Source: Bacteroidales bacterium
GTDB lineage: Bacteria > Bacteroidota > Bacteroidia > Bacteroidales > UBA932
Length of the DNA: 64,000 nucleotides
Assembly: GCA_017519185.1 (NCBI GenBank)
Contig: JAFWSX010000023.1
Coordinates: forward strand, 62,001-126,000
Direction of reading: 5' to 3'
Part shown: in pieces, positions 16,948 through 25,373 of the stretch
Position numbering within the stretch: the first letter of the stretch is position 1
How the letters are laid out: each line of letters begins with the position of its first letter
Notes under the pieces: model-generated
The model's input: only the letters and a program-made list of their open reading frames with translations
Told to the model about the DNA's origin: nothing
Database searches by the model: none
Program-made: the position numbers and the translations under genes

Positions 16948-17478
16948 TCAGAGATTCATCAGGAAGCCGAATCGGAAGTCGTTGCCCTGGAGGCGGAAGC
17001 CCCAGCGACCGTCGACAACGTCACCGTAGCGTTCGCTCTGATAGCCGAGGAAGCCGACCTGCATTGTGATCGCATACCTCTCTCCTATCGGAATCACCAG
17101 ACCAGGCCTGATACCCACATCAAAGACGCGGATTAGTTCCTGATAATCGGTGCGGCGTGTGAGTCCAAGCTTCATCCCAGCCTCGGCGGAGATACCGAAA
17201 CGCTTGTAGATGTAGTAATAATAGCGGAGGTGAGGAATGACGCCGACAGAGAAATCGGAATAACTGTTGTTGTCGTAGTAGCCGAACCCGGCCTGGACAC
17301 CGGCGTAGAGATTGTTTCCCACGCGCCATCCGACTTCAGGATAAACCACGATGCTGGTGCGTCCTGATCCTACAGAGAGTCCGAAATCGCCGCCGAGATA
17401 GACAGGCGACCTCCGCTCCTGAGCCAAAGCGGCGACGCTGCACAGCACAAACGCCAATACTAGAAAATACCTTTTCAT
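16948..17478 (-). CDS. Secreted outer-membrane beta-barrel-like protein of unknown function
   Basis: 176 residues with a clear signal peptide (MKRYFLVLAFVLCSVAALAQ). The rest alternates polar and hydrophobic residues with many Gly, Tyr and Phe (for example VGNNLYAGVQAGFGYYDN) and ends in Phe-containing FRFGFLMNL, the pattern of a small eight-stranded outer-membrane barrel. No specific family could be named. It follows DUF3467 by 6 nt in the rny group, which gives no functional hint. Confidence 0.75.
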   Translation of the reverse strand: MKRYFLVLAFVLCSVAALAQERRSPVYLGGDFGLSVGSGRTSIVVYPEVGWRVGNNLYAGVQAGFGYYDNNSYSDFSVGVIPHLRYYYYIYKRFGISAEAGMKLGLTRRTDYQELIRVFDVGIRPGLVIPIGERYAITMQVGFLGYQSERYGDVVDGRWGFRLQGNDFRFGFLMNL

Positions 17479-17484
17479 TGCGGA

Positions 17485-17784
17485 CTATGCCTCACCGGTG
17501 AATCCCAGCGGTGGAACGACGGGGGCCGGCGTGGCGGGAAGCTTGATCTCCCCATTCTCGCGCTCGTACTTGCTGATATTGTCCTGAAGCGCCTTCAGAA
17601 GCCTCTTGGCATGCTCCGGAGCCATAATCACGCGGCTGACGACCTTCGGTTTGGGGACACCGGGCATCATCTGTACGAAATCCATCACGAATTCACTCTG
17701 GGAATGGGTGATGATGGCCAGATTGGTATAGATACCCTGTGCAATCTCAGGGCGAAGTTCGATGTTGAGTTCTTTCTTTTCCAT
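17485..17784 (-). CDS. DUF3467 domain-containing protein
   Basis: 99 residues matching the DUF3467 pattern: IYTNLAIITHSQSEFVMDFVQMMPG followed by SRVIMAPEHAKRLLKALQDNI. The function of this small soluble family is unknown. It lies 10 nt after rny. The Pro-rich end (LPATPAPVVPPLGF) is typical. Confidence 0.9.
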   Translation of the reverse strand: MEKKELNIELRPEIAQGIYTNLAIITHSQSEFVMDFVQMMPGVPKPKVVSRVIMAPEHAKRLLKALQDNISKYERENGEIKLPATPAPVVPPLGFTGEA

Positions 17785-17794
17785 ATCCTGCAGG

Positions 17795-19333
17795 CTATTT
17801 GGCGATGGCGACAGAGCGTGTCTCGCGGATTACTGTGATCTTGACCTGACCGGGGTATACCATCTCTTCCTGAATCTTCTTGGCAATCGAAGCTGAGAGC
17901 TCCTCGCACTGAGCGTCTGACACCTGCTCGGCACCTACGATCACGCGAAGCTCGCGGCCGGCCTGGATGGCGTAGGTCTTGGTTACGCCGGGATGAGAAA
18001 GGGCAATGCCTTCCATATCCTTCAGCCTCTTGATGTAAGACTCGATTACCTCGCGGCGTGCACCGGGACGTGCGCCTGAAATGGCGTCACCTACCATCAC
18101 GATCGGGGCGATGAGTGAATTCATCTCGATCTCCTCGTGGTGTGCTCCGATGGCATTGCAGATCTCGGGTTTCTCTTTGTATTTCTCGGCAACCTTCATT
18201 CCCATCAGTGCGTGCGGAAGTTCCGGCTCATCCTCGCAGACCTTGCCGATGTCGTGGAGCAGACCGGCCCTCTTGGCAGCCTTCACGTTCAGGCCGAGCT
18301 CGGCAGCCATAGTGGCGCAGAGATTGGCAACCTCACGGGAGTGCTGAAGCAGGTTCTGTCCATAAGAACTGCGGTATTTCATACGGCCGATGAGACGCAC
18401 GAGCTCGCTGTTCAGACCGTGGATGCCAAGGTCGATGCAGGTGCGTTTTCCTGTCTCGAGGATCTCCTCCTCAAGCTGTTTCTGAACTTTGGCCACCACT
18501 TCCTCGATGCGGGCGGGATGGATGCGGCCGTCGGTCACAAGCTGGTGAAGCGCCAGGCGGGCGACCTCGCGGCGGACAGGGTCAAAGGCTGAGATGAGGA
18601 TGGCCTCGGGTGTGTCGTCAACCACCAGCTCGACTCCTGTTGCGGACTCCAGAGCACGGATGTTGCGTCCTTCACGACCGATGATGCGGCCCTTGATCTC
18701 GTCGCTTTCGATGTTGAAGACTGTGACTGCATTCTCGATGGCAGTCTCGGGAGCAGTACGCTGTATGGTGTTGATCACGATGCGCTTCGCTTCCTTGCTG
18801 GCGGTCAGCCTTGCCTCGTCCATCACGTCGTTGATGTAGGTCTGCGCCTCAGTCTTAGCCTCGGCCTTCATTGTCTCGACAAGCTGTGCCTTAGCCTCTT
18901 CGGCAGTCATACGGGCCATTTCCTCGAGTTTGACAATGGCTTCGCTGCGGAGTTTGTCGTATTCTTCAGCCTTCTTGCTGACTATCTCCATCTGAACCTT
19001 CAGGTTCTCCTTGATGGATTCGTTCTCTTTCTGCTTGCGGCCCAGCTCGCTGCTCTGCTGGTTGAGAGCCATCTCGCGCTGCTTGAGCTTGCTCTCTGCC
19101 TGTTGTATCTGCAGATTCTTTTCGTTTATGAATGTTTCATGCTCGCTCTTGAGCTGCATGAATTTTTCCTTGGCCTGGAAGATCTTGTCTTTCTTGATAG
19201 CCTCACCCTTGGCTTCAGCTTCACGGATGATCTGATCGCCGCGGTTCTTGAGGATGATCCTGTTGATGAAAATGTACACCAGAATGCCTAGGGCAGCGGC
19301 CAGAATGGCAGTTATAATGATTGTTGCGGTCAT
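17795..19333 (-). CDS. rny: Ribonuclease Y
   Basis: 512 residues. RNase Y is a membrane-anchored endoribonuclease that initiates mRNA decay. Domains in order: an N-terminal transmembrane helix (residues 3-25), a long coiled coil to about residue 190, a KH domain with [12 protein letters not shown], and an HD domain with LLHDIGKV. The order agrees with the family and the length is normal. It lies downstream of a 250-nt non-coding interval that probably encodes a 6S-like RNA, so its own transcription may start there or read through. Confidence 0.97.
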   Translation of the reverse strand: MTATIIITAILAAALGILVYIFINRIILKNRGDQIIREAEAKGEAIKKDKIFQAKEKFMQLKSEHETFINEKNLQIQQAESKLKQREMALNQQSSELGRKQKENESIKENLKVQMEIVSKKAEEYDKLRSEAIVKLEEMARMTAEEAKAQLVETMKAEAKTEAQTYINDVMDEARLTASKEAKRIVINTIQRTAPETAIENAVTVFNIESDEIKGRIIGREGRNIRALESATGVELVVDDTPEAILISAFDPVRREVARLALHQLVTDGRIHPARIEEVVAKVQKQLEEEILETGKRTCIDLGIHGLNSELVRLIGRMKYRSSYGQNLLQHSREVANLCATMAAELGLNVKAAKRAGLLHDIGKVCEDEPELPHALMGMKVAEKYKEKPEICNAIGAHHEEIEMNSLIAPIVMVGDAISGARPGARREVIESYIKRLKDMEGIALSHPGVTKTYAIQAGRELRVIVGAEQVSDAQCEELSASIAKKIQEEMVYPGQVKITVIRETRSVAIAK

Positions 19334-19399
19334 TTGGTGAAAATATTTTAGTTATAAAATATACTCAAATGACAACCGGTCGTCCTATAGCTTTTGAAA

Positions 19400-19578
19400 A
19401 AAAGCCGTTAGCATGCGTTATTAAGTCCAAAAATCTTAAAATAATTAAGATTTGAGCTCCGGATTATGCGCCGCAAACTTCCTCCGTCCCGCAATTGGAA
19501 TCCCCCGAAAGGTAACCTAGGCCTGTTTTTGGCTTCCGAGTTGACTCGTTTAATTTAAAAATGTTGATTTTGGCAAAG
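19400..19578 (-). ncRNA. Candidate 6S-like RNA between zapA and rny
   Basis: The minus-strand interval can form a long interrupted closing stem: CCAAAATC (19573-19566) against GATTTTTGG (19435-19427), continued by AATTAA/TTAATT. Inside are a small CGAG-TCAA-CTCG hairpin and a GC-rich apical part. A promoter fits its 5' end: TTG (19613-19611), 21 nt, TAGTTTTG (19589-19582), overlapping the zapA stop region. A T-run at 19403-19397 may end it. 6S RNA is next to zapA in many bacteria. A competing 9-bp hairpin (19431-19453) could instead be a terminator. The identity is inference from synteny and shape. Confidence 0.45.
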
Positions 19579-19581
19579 TTG

Positions 19582-19613
19582 CAAAACTAACGGCTAGAAA
19601 TGTATTTCTCCAA
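19582..19613 (-). promoter_or_regulatory. Promoter of the candidate 6S-like RNA
   Basis: TTG (19613-19611), a 21-nt spacer and TAGTTTTG (19589-19582) on the minus strand match the Bacteroidetes promoter layout. The site lies in the last codons of zapA and predicts a transcript starting near 19577. Confidence 0.5.
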
Positions 19614-19874
19614 TTTCTTGTCCAGATCCTGCAGTTGCTGCATCACGTCACCCATCTCGTCCTTGTTCTCCATTGAGATCAGGCTCAGAGTTGTATCCAA
19701 CAACACTATGCTCAATATATCCTGCATATCTTTATTTTCATATCTCTGAAGATAAGACGTCACCTTGGTCTCGATCTTCTTGGCGGCCGCCCGGACTTTG
19801 GACTCGTTTTCAGGCGCTACCTGAAACTTGTAGCTCCTCCCTCCTATGATAATATTTATTGTCTGTTTCTCCAT
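19587..19874 (-). CDS. zapA: Cell division protein ZapA
   Basis: 95 residues. ZapA binds and bundles FtsZ filaments at the division ring. The N-terminal part NIIIGGRSYKFQVAPENESKV matches the ZapA globular head, followed by a long helix ending QLQDLDKKLEKYISSR. The ATG at 19874 was chosen; the frame extended to 19901 begins inside the preceding gene. It lies 2 nt after the coiled-coil gene upstream. Confidence 0.92.
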   Translation of the reverse strand: MEKQTINIIIGGRSYKFQVAPENESKVRAAAKKIETKVTSYLQRYENKDMQDILSIVLLDTTLSLISMENKDEMGDVMQQLQDLDKKLEKYISSR

Positions 19875-19876
19875 CG

Positions 19877-20182
19877 TCACATATTCAGCATTGCAATACA
19901 ATTATCAATCTCCTGAATTATCTTCTCCACACTCCTTTTCGCACGGGCACGGTCATTGGCAGAGATGTTGAAAGCATCGACCAGTTGTAAATTCTTGTTT
20001 TTAAGTTTTAGTTGATCTATTTGGGTTTTTAGTTCTTCAATTGTTGTGTTTCTTGCAAGGAGCTTGTCCTGATAGCTTTCAAGCGTGGCCTCCAGACGCT
20101 GATTTTCCGCCTTGCAGGCTTCGTACATCGAAATCAAAGTCTCTATTTTCGAGTTAAGTCCTTCGATAAGCGCTTGTTCCAT
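19877..20182 (-). CDS. Coiled-coil protein paired with ZapA
   Basis: 101 residues, almost entirely predicted helix with heptad-like spacing (for example LEATLESYQDKLLARNT then LKTQIDQLKLKNKNLQL). It has no signal peptide or membrane span. It precedes zapA by 2 nt, so the two are surely co-expressed. The size and coiled-coil form recall ZapB, the ZapA partner of gammaproteobacteria, but no sequence family was recognised, and a ZapB-like role is inference from position. Confidence 0.7.
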   Translation of the reverse strand: MEQALIEGLNSKIETLISMYEACKAENQRLEATLESYQDKLLARNTTIEELKTQIDQLKLKNKNLQLVDAFNISANDRARAKRSVEKIIQEIDNCIAMLNM

Positions 20183-20222
20183 AGGATTACCTCCAGTATG
20201 TTCTCGGCAAATTTAGTAATTA

Positions 20223-21815
20223 TTATTCTACAAAACACCAATTATTTCTGATTTCCGGAGTCAGGGTGCCTTCGGCCTCGAGCTGTTTGAATATCAGGTC
20301 CCTGATGTCATCGTAGATATCCACAATATAGCTGCTGCCGTCCGAAGTGTCCACTCCTGCGCCGTCGGCAAGAAGGCTGCCGCCGCCCATAGCCCTGTAG
20401 GAAGTCATTGCAACGGTATACACGGCATCCATATCGAAAGGTTCGCCGCTTTCTAGCGAAACAATCTCCACCCTCTCGCCTTTCGGCTTGCTGCGGTGCA
20501 CCCTGTAGTTGATGCCAGCCGCCGAATCGAAGTTGTAGGTGGCTCCGCGACGGTTCACCCAGTTGTCATAGACAATCTCCAGATAGTCCTTTACCTGGCG
20601 GCCTGTGAGTTTGACCTTGTAGAGCGAATTCTCGAAGGGATAGATCGAGAACAGGTCGTTGTAGCACAGGTCTCCGCTCTTTATGATGCCGGAGCGGCCG
20701 AGCGGTGCGGCAAACGACAGCTGGGCGCCGGACACGTCGAGCTGAACCTCGTGGAGCAGGCTGACATAAGGATTGGGACCGTCGAAGACGTCATTGAGGT
20801 CGATGTCGGACGTCAGGATGCCGACCTTGCGGTTGGTGAAAGCCTTGACCTTCTCGAAATCTTCTGCAAAACGGGCCTCGTAGGCTGCATCCCTGGGCTT
20901 TCCTGCCATCGGAATGAGGTCGCAGCTGATGTGCTTGTCGACAGGCTTGCCGCCCTGGTAGGTCAGCACGATCTCGCAGTGTGCCACGTTCCTGGCCCTG
21001 TCGGCGGAATTCATCAGCATAGTGTGCTGATGGAAGTTTTCTGCATCGACGACAGCCGGAGTGTGGTCGTGCCCGGCGATGACCAGGTCGACGCCTTGCA
21101 GGTTCTCAGCCAGCCAGAGGGAAGGATTCTCGATGTCGTCAGGCCTTCCGCTGCCGGTACCGGCGTGGATGGAGAGTATCACTACATCAGGCTTCTCCTT
21201 TGCGATGACCCTGTCCACAAGATTCTGGGCGAAGTCTGCTGCTTCCAGGAAGTCGATGCCCTTGTATTTCTCCTCGGGCAGCCAGTTGCCGATGCACGGG
21301 GTGACCATACCGATCAGGGCGACTTTCAGCCCGCCGCGGCGGAGTATCGTGTATTCCTGGAAATAAGGCTTGCCGCTGTCTTCATACACGGCGTTCGCTG
21401 CCAGAAGCGGCATCTTGTATTCCTTCTTGAGCCTGTCATAGACTGCGTGCCCGGGCTCGATGTCGTGATTGCCGACTACGACCGCATCGAATTTCAGGTA
21501 ATCGGTAATCCTTGCATAGAGATGCGGAACACCCGTCTCGATGTAGTTGAAATAGTAGGCTGCGTTGTCGCCCTGGAGGTTGTCTCCGTTGTCAATCAGT
21601 ATGAGCTCGGGATTGGCCTTGCGCATCTCGTTGATATAGGCAGAAACGTTGGAGATGGATGTCTGGTCCTCCCCTCCGGTGTAGCTTTCGCTGAAATAGC
21701 GGCCGTGAACGTCGGACACGGCGTATATGTCCAGCTTATATTCTCCGTCCTTATGCTTGCAGGAGCAGGCCAGCGTAAGTATGGCCAGCACCGCAACGAA
21801 TATTTTCCTTATCAT
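20223..21815 (-). CDS. Lipoprotein 5'-nucleotidase / metallophosphatase, UshA family
   Basis: 530 residues. A lipobox (LTLAC) follows a short signal peptide, so the enzyme is probably anchored in the outer or inner membrane facing the periplasm. The calcineurin-like metallophosphoesterase domain carries VSDVHGRYF, GNHDIEPGH and AGHDHTP. The C-terminal 5'-nucleotidase domain follows with GRSGIIKSGDL and YNFDSAAGINY. The family dephosphorylates nucleotides for salvage. The ATG overlaps the stop of the preceding amidase gene as ATGA. Confidence 0.92.
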   Translation of the reverse strand: MIRKIFVAVLAILTLACSCKHKDGEYKLDIYAVSDVHGRYFSESYTGGEDQTSISNVSAYINEMRKANPELILIDNGDNLQGDNAAYYFNYIETGVPHLYARITDYLKFDAVVVGNHDIEPGHAVYDRLKKEYKMPLLAANAVYEDSGKPYFQEYTILRRGGLKVALIGMVTPCIGNWLPEEKYKGIDFLEAADFAQNLVDRVIAKEKPDVVILSIHAGTGSGRPDDIENPSLWLAENLQGVDLVIAGHDHTPAVVDAENFHQHTMLMNSADRARNVAHCEIVLTYQGGKPVDKHISCDLIPMAGKPRDAAYEARFAEDFEKVKAFTNRKVGILTSDIDLNDVFDGPNPYVSLLHEVQLDVSGAQLSFAAPLGRSGIIKSGDLCYNDLFSIYPFENSLYKVKLTGRQVKDYLEIVYDNWVNRRGATYNFDSAAGINYRVHRSKPKGERVEIVSLESGEPFDMDAVYTVAMTSYRAMGGGSLLADGAGVDTSDGSSYIVDIYDDIRDLIFKQLEAEGTLTPEIRNNWCFVE

Positions 21816-22594
21816 AGTTCTATCTTGAATTTGTCATTGTCCTTCCAGATGGGGAATCCTTCCCGATAGGCGTCGAGAAGCCCCTTTTTTATCTCAGCCT
21901 CCACGAAATCGAACCCGGCTGTTTCCATTTCCTTCCCGACAGGCTCTCCGCCGAAGTCCCATACGTTCGAGCGGCCGTCATACCTGCAGTGCGGGTCGCT
22001 GCCGGTGCGGTTGCTGAACGCCATATAGCAAAGGTTTTCAATAGCCCTCGAGGCAGCCATCCTGGTGGCGAAGATGCTCCTTGATGCAGGCCAGGATGCC
22101 ACGGTCAGCATCAGGTCGTAGCTGTTGCCTTCGTTGCGCATCCACACGGGAAAGCGTAGGTCGTAGCACACCGTCAGTGCGATGTTCCAGCCTCGGTAGT
22201 TCAGGACGGTCCTGCCGGAGCCGCAGCTGATGACCTTGTCCTCCCCTGAATATGAGAAAGCGTGCCGCTTGTCATAGCTGTGGATTTCGCCGTTCTCCGT
22301 GACGAAGTAGCAGCGGTTGAAATAACGGCCGTCTTCCTCTACTATTGCGGAACCGGCAATCGCACATCCGGCATCCTCCGCCTTCCTGACCATAGTCTCG
22401 AGAGTAGGGCCGCCGGAGGCAGGCTCTGCGAAGTCGAGGTTGAACGTGTAGGCGGTATTGAAACACTCGGGAAAAACGAGCAGGTCGGGTGCACCACGCT
22501 CAGCCACGTAACGGTCGACGGCTTCGCCGAAGGCTCCCAGGTTGAACTGCGGGTCTTCCCAACGCGAATCCAGCTGACATAATGCGAGTTTCAT
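21812..22594 (-). CDS. Carbon-nitrogen hydrolase, omega-amidase-like
   Basis: 260 residues of the nitrilase superfamily. The catalytic triad is visible: Glu in LLVFPECFNTAYTF, Lys in DKRHAFSYSGEDKV, and Cys in TVCYDLRFPVWMRNE. The CYDLRFP context and length match omega-amidase/YafV-type enzymes, which hydrolyse alpha-ketoglutaramate and similar amides in metabolite repair. The start was set to the ATG at 22594 (MKLALCQLD); the longer frame begins with TTG. It is co-transcribed with the nucleotidase gene. Confidence 0.88.
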   Translation of the reverse strand: MKLALCQLDSRWEDPQFNLGAFGEAVDRYVAERGAPDLLVFPECFNTAYTFNLDFAEPASGGPTLETMVRKAEDAGCAIAGSAIVEEDGRYFNRCYFVTENGEIHSYDKRHAFSYSGEDKVISCGSGRTVLNYRGWNIALTVCYDLRFPVWMRNEGNSYDLMLTVASWPASRSIFATRMAASRAIENLCYMAFSNRTGSDPHCRYDGRSNVWDFGGEPVGKEMETAGFDFVEAEIKKGLLDAYREGFPIWKDNDKFKIEL

Positions 22595-22621
22595 AGCTTG
22601 GCTCAAGTTGCGCTAAGATAC

Positions 22622-22654
22622 AAAAAAAAAGACGGCTGCGAGAGCCGTCTTCTT
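22622..22654 (-). terminator. Terminator of the rpmB-rpmG-DUF4295 group
   Basis: AAGACGGCT and AGCCGTCTT form a 9-bp stem with a 5-nt loop, followed on the minus strand by an uninterrupted T-run. It stands 19 nt after the DUF4295 stop codon. Confidence 0.85.
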
Positions 22655-22672
22655 TATGTTAGTCAGGAAAAA

Positions 22673-22831
22673 TTATTTCTTTGCGAAAAAATCTTTAACC
22701 TTGTCTGTGGGAACGAGATCCTCGTCAAAAGCATAAGCACCTGTGCGCTCTGATTTGACCATACGGATGCACTTAACTACATTTTTCTGGGTTTTGTCAC
22801 CACGGAAACCTGCAACTGCTTTCTTTGCCAT
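22673..22831 (-). CDS. DUF4295 small protein
   Basis: 52 residues, starting MAKKAVAGFRGDKTQKNVVK and ending VKDFFAKK. DUF4295 is a tiny basic protein family of Bacteroidetes encoded next to rpmG and rpmB, as here; it is presumably ribosome-associated, but its function has not been shown. A strong terminator follows. The gene is too short to be found by a 60-codon cut-off. Confidence 0.9.
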   Translation of the reverse strand: MAKKAVAGFRGDKTQKNVVKCIRMVKSERTGAYAFDEDLVPTDKVKDFFAKK

Positions 22832-22850
22832 AATTCTTGGTCTTTAAAAA

Positions 22851-23033
22851 TTATTTAATCTCGCGATGGAGGGTTACCTTCCTCAGATAAGGATTGTATT
22901 TCTTGCGCTCCAGACGCTCTGTAGTATTCTTTTTGTTCTTAGTGGTTACGTATCTTGAGATACCCGGAACACCGCTTTCTTTCTGCTCGGTGCATTCCAG
23001 AATAACCTGTACCCTGTTACCTTTCTTTGCCAT
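22851..23033 (-). CDS. rpmG: 50S ribosomal protein L33
   Basis: 60 residues, the normal L33 length: [18 protein letters not shown], then the [22 protein letters not shown] core. It has a single Cys rather than the two CxxC pairs of the zinc-binding form, so it is the zinc-independent (C-minus) type. It lies 12 nt downstream of rpmB. Confidence 0.97.
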   Translation of the reverse strand: MAKKGNRVQVILECTEQKESGVPGISRYVTTKNKKNTTERLERKKYNPYLRKVTLHREIK

Positions 23034-23045
23034 GGCCGTGTGATA

Positions 23046-23288
23046 TTAAACGATGTCGATTAAACCTTTTTCCTGTGAACGTTTAAGGGTTGCAGCAAGA
23101 CCGTTCTTATAGATGGTCTTCATACCGTTGCAAGACACCTTAAGAGTAACGAATCTCTTCTCCTCTTCTGACCAGAACCTCTTGGTTTTCAGGTTAGGAG
23201 CGAATTCGCGTTTTACACGCCTTCTTGAATGGGAAACGTGGTTTCCTATCATTCTGGTCTTTCCTGTAACTTGACAAACTCGTGACAT
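23046..23288 (-). CDS. rpmB: 50S ribosomal protein L28
   Basis: 80 residues with the L28 marks MSRVCQVTGKTRMIGNHVSHS and RRVKREFAPNLKTKRFW. It is the first gene of the short rpmB-rpmG-DUF4295 transcript. The AT-rich 70-nt interval upstream should contain the promoter, but no full TAnnTTTG match was found. Confidence 0.97.
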   Translation of the reverse strand: MSRVCQVTGKTRMIGNHVSHSRRRVKREFAPNLKTKRFWSEEEKRFVTLKVSCNGMKTIYKNGLAATLKRSQEKGLIDIV

Positions 23289-23359
23289 AGTATACTATTT
23301 TTATATATTATCTGCTTTTGGGGGCTGCAAATATCAAGAATTATTTTTTAATACGCAAA

Positions 23360-24721
23360 TTATTTTTGCTTTAAAACAATCTTTAGCAGGCGATTCCATC
23401 TGATGTTGCGCGGGAAGGACTTGTTCTGGTCCATAGAGAGCCATATTACAGAGGGTTTGCCCACAATATGAGTCTCCGGGACGAAGCCCCAGTAGCGCGA
23501 ATCGAGGGAATTGTGCCTGTTGTCGCCCATCATGAAATAATAGTCATACTTGAAGGTGTAGCTGTCGGTCTGGGTTCCGTTGATGTAGAACTTTCCGTCC
23601 CTTACCTCGAAGTCGTTGTCCTCATAGACGTCGATGATGCGGCGGTAGAGGGCGATGTTGTCTTTGGTGAGGGTTACGGTTGCATCCTTCTTGGGGATCC
23701 AGAGGGGACCGTAGTCATCCCTGGTCCATCCGGTTGCGGTGAAGGGGAAGAGCATCAGCATCTCCTGGCTTCCTGCGGGGTAGCTGGTCTCGAGATTGTC
23801 GGTCACAGACACCACGTTCTTCAGGGCTTTCACCTTCTCGAGGCCTTCTGCGGTGAGGAACAGCGACGGATATCCGGGAAGGTTGGCATTGTACCACGAC
23901 TCGCCGAGATTCACCCCAATCTGCGAAAGGAATTTCGGATTGATGGGGGAGCCGTCAGTCACCACAGTATAGCTGTACTGGATACCCTTGTAGTCTTTCT
24001 GCTTGCTGCCGTTGACATACACTTCTCCGCCGATGACTGAGAGAGAGTCTCCTGCAACCGCCACGCAGCGTTTCACATAGTGGTCGGTCTTGTCGGCGGG
24101 ACGGGCGATCACGGGACCGTACGTCTTTTCGGTGTATTCCTTTCCGTTGAAGCGGACGTGCATATAGTAGTCGTCGGCCGGGAGGCGGGAAAGGACTGTG
24201 TCACCGTGAGGGAAGTTGAAGACCACATAGTCGTCGCGCTTCACCTGCGAGAAACCTTTGAGCCTGCGGTATTCCTTCTCGAAGCCTTCCACATAGCATT
24301 TCTTGAGCGTACCCGGGAAAACGTTATGCATAAAGGGCATCGAAATGGGATGTTCGGGAACTCTCGGTCCGTAGCTCAGTTTGTCCACGAAAAGGAAGTC
24401 ACCGGTCATCAGGCTGGATTCCATCGACGACGAGGGAATCTTGAAAGACTGGAAGAAGAAGATGTTGATGAAGGTTACAAAGATTACGGCGAAGATGATG
24501 GAGTCGAGCCATTCGTTCCAGCTGCTGTGCTTCTCCCCTTCCTTGTAACGTTTCTTCCAGAAATTCCAGTGTACCTTCTTGGTGATGAAGATGTCGAAGA
24601 TTACTGCAAGGCCCAGCAGCCACCAGTAATTCCCCAACCAGATTACCCATAGAACATAGAGTACGGCCCATATTCCGAACCGTACCCATCTGTTCTTCAA
24701 GTATGATTTTTTTTCAGCCAA
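23360..24721 (-). CDS. lepB: Signal peptidase I, long Bacteroidetes form
   Basis: 453 residues. LepB removes Sec and Tat signal peptides at the outer face of the inner membrane. Two N-terminal hydrophobic segments lie before residue 90. The catalytic Ser lies in PSSSMESSLMTGDFLFVDK, the catalytic Lys in DHYVKRCVAVAGD, and the C-terminal box is MGDNRHNSLDSRYWGFVP. A long insertion between the Ser and Lys regions is usual in this phylum. The start is a TTG at 24721: there is no in-frame ATG between an upstream TAA and residue ~97, and AAGGA precedes the TTG. It follows rplT by 2 nt. Confidence 0.95.
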   Translation of the reverse strand: MAEKKSYLKNRWVRFGIWAVLYVLWVIWLGNYWWLLGLAVIFDIFITKKVHWNFWKKRYKEGEKHSSWNEWLDSIIFAVIFVTFINIFFFQSFKIPSSSMESSLMTGDFLFVDKLSYGPRVPEHPISMPFMHNVFPGTLKKCYVEGFEKEYRRLKGFSQVKRDDYVVFNFPHGDTVLSRLPADDYYMHVRFNGKEYTEKTYGPVIARPADKTDHYVKRCVAVAGDSLSVIGGEVYVNGSKQKDYKGIQYSYTVVTDGSPINPKFLSQIGVNLGESWYNANLPGYPSLFLTAEGLEKVKALKNVVSVTDNLETSYPAGSQEMLMLFPFTATGWTRDDYGPLWIPKKDATVTLTKDNIALYRRIIDVYEDNDFEVRDGKFYINGTQTDSYTFKYDYYFMMGDNRHNSLDSRYWGFVPETHIVGKPSVIWLSMDQNKSFPRNIRWNRLLKIVLKQK

Positions 24722-24723
24722 GC

Positions 24724-25071
24724 TTAATCCTTAACTGAATTTACAATTGCTTCGAATGCTTTAGGATCATTCATAGCCAGGTCGGCAAGAACCTTGCGGT
24801 TGAGTCCGACGTTCTGCGCGTTGAGCTTACCCATGAACTGAGAGTAAGTCAAACCGTGCTGACGTGCAGCAGCGTTGATACGGGTGATCCAAAGGGCGCG
24901 GAAATTGCGCTTTTTGGTTTTGCGGTCACGGTATGCGTAGGTAAGACCTTTCTCGTAGGTATTCTTCGCAACGGTCCAGACATTCCTTCTTGACAGGAAA
25001 TTACCGCGGGTCTCTTTCAGGACTTTTTTACGGCGTGCTCTTGAAGCAACCGAATTTACACTTCTAGGCAT
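24724..25071 (-). CDS. rplT: 50S ribosomal protein L20
   Basis: 115 residues: [20 protein letters not shown], then the [21 protein letters not shown] core. L20 binds 23S rRNA early in assembly and in other bacteria represses its own infC-rpmI-rplT operon. The ATG at 25071 was chosen; an extension to 25104 does not fit the family. It is the last translation gene before lepB. Confidence 0.97.
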   Translation of the reverse strand: MPRSVNSVASRARRKKVLKETRGNFLSRRNVWTVAKNTYEKGLTYAYRDRKTKKRNFRALWITRINAAARQHGLTYSQFMGKLNAQNVGLNRKVLADLAMNDPKAFEAIVNSVKD

Positions 25072-25145
25072 AATTTTGCGTTTTTGAATGTCAGCGCCGG
25101 GCAATCCCGGACTTGTCAGCTGTCCACTCGGTTAATAATTAATTT

Positions 25146-25340
25146 TTACTTGACCAGCAGAGTTCTGATTCTCTTGTTGTCTGCAGGGGTAACGATGGCG
25201 ATGTGGCCGAGGTTCCTTTTCTGCTTGTTGGTCTTCTTGGTGAGAATGTGGCTGTGATAAGCGTGTCTTCTCTTGATTTTACCGGATCCGGTGAGCGTGA
25301 AACGCTTCTTTGAACCGGAATTCGTTTTCATTTTAGGCAT
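25146..25340 (-). CDS. rpmI: 50S ribosomal protein L35
   Basis: 64 residues, [20 protein letters not shown] followed by [14 protein letters not shown], the usual L35 sequence and length. It lies between infC and rplT, the standard order. Confidence 0.98.
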   Translation of the reverse strand: MPKMKTNSGSKKRFTLTGSGKIKRRHAYHSHILTKKTNKQKRNLGHIAIVTPADNKRIRTLLVK

Positions 25341-25373
25341 TTTCGAAAGTTTTTATTTGTTTGTCGTAATGTT

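Noticed and set aside
19400-19578. The zapA-rny interval as SRP RNA, tmRNA or RNase P RNA
   Set aside because: The GGAAGCA-type SRP domain, a tag-peptide frame with tRNA-like ends, and the RNase P core segments are all absent; the size also argues against RNase P RNA.
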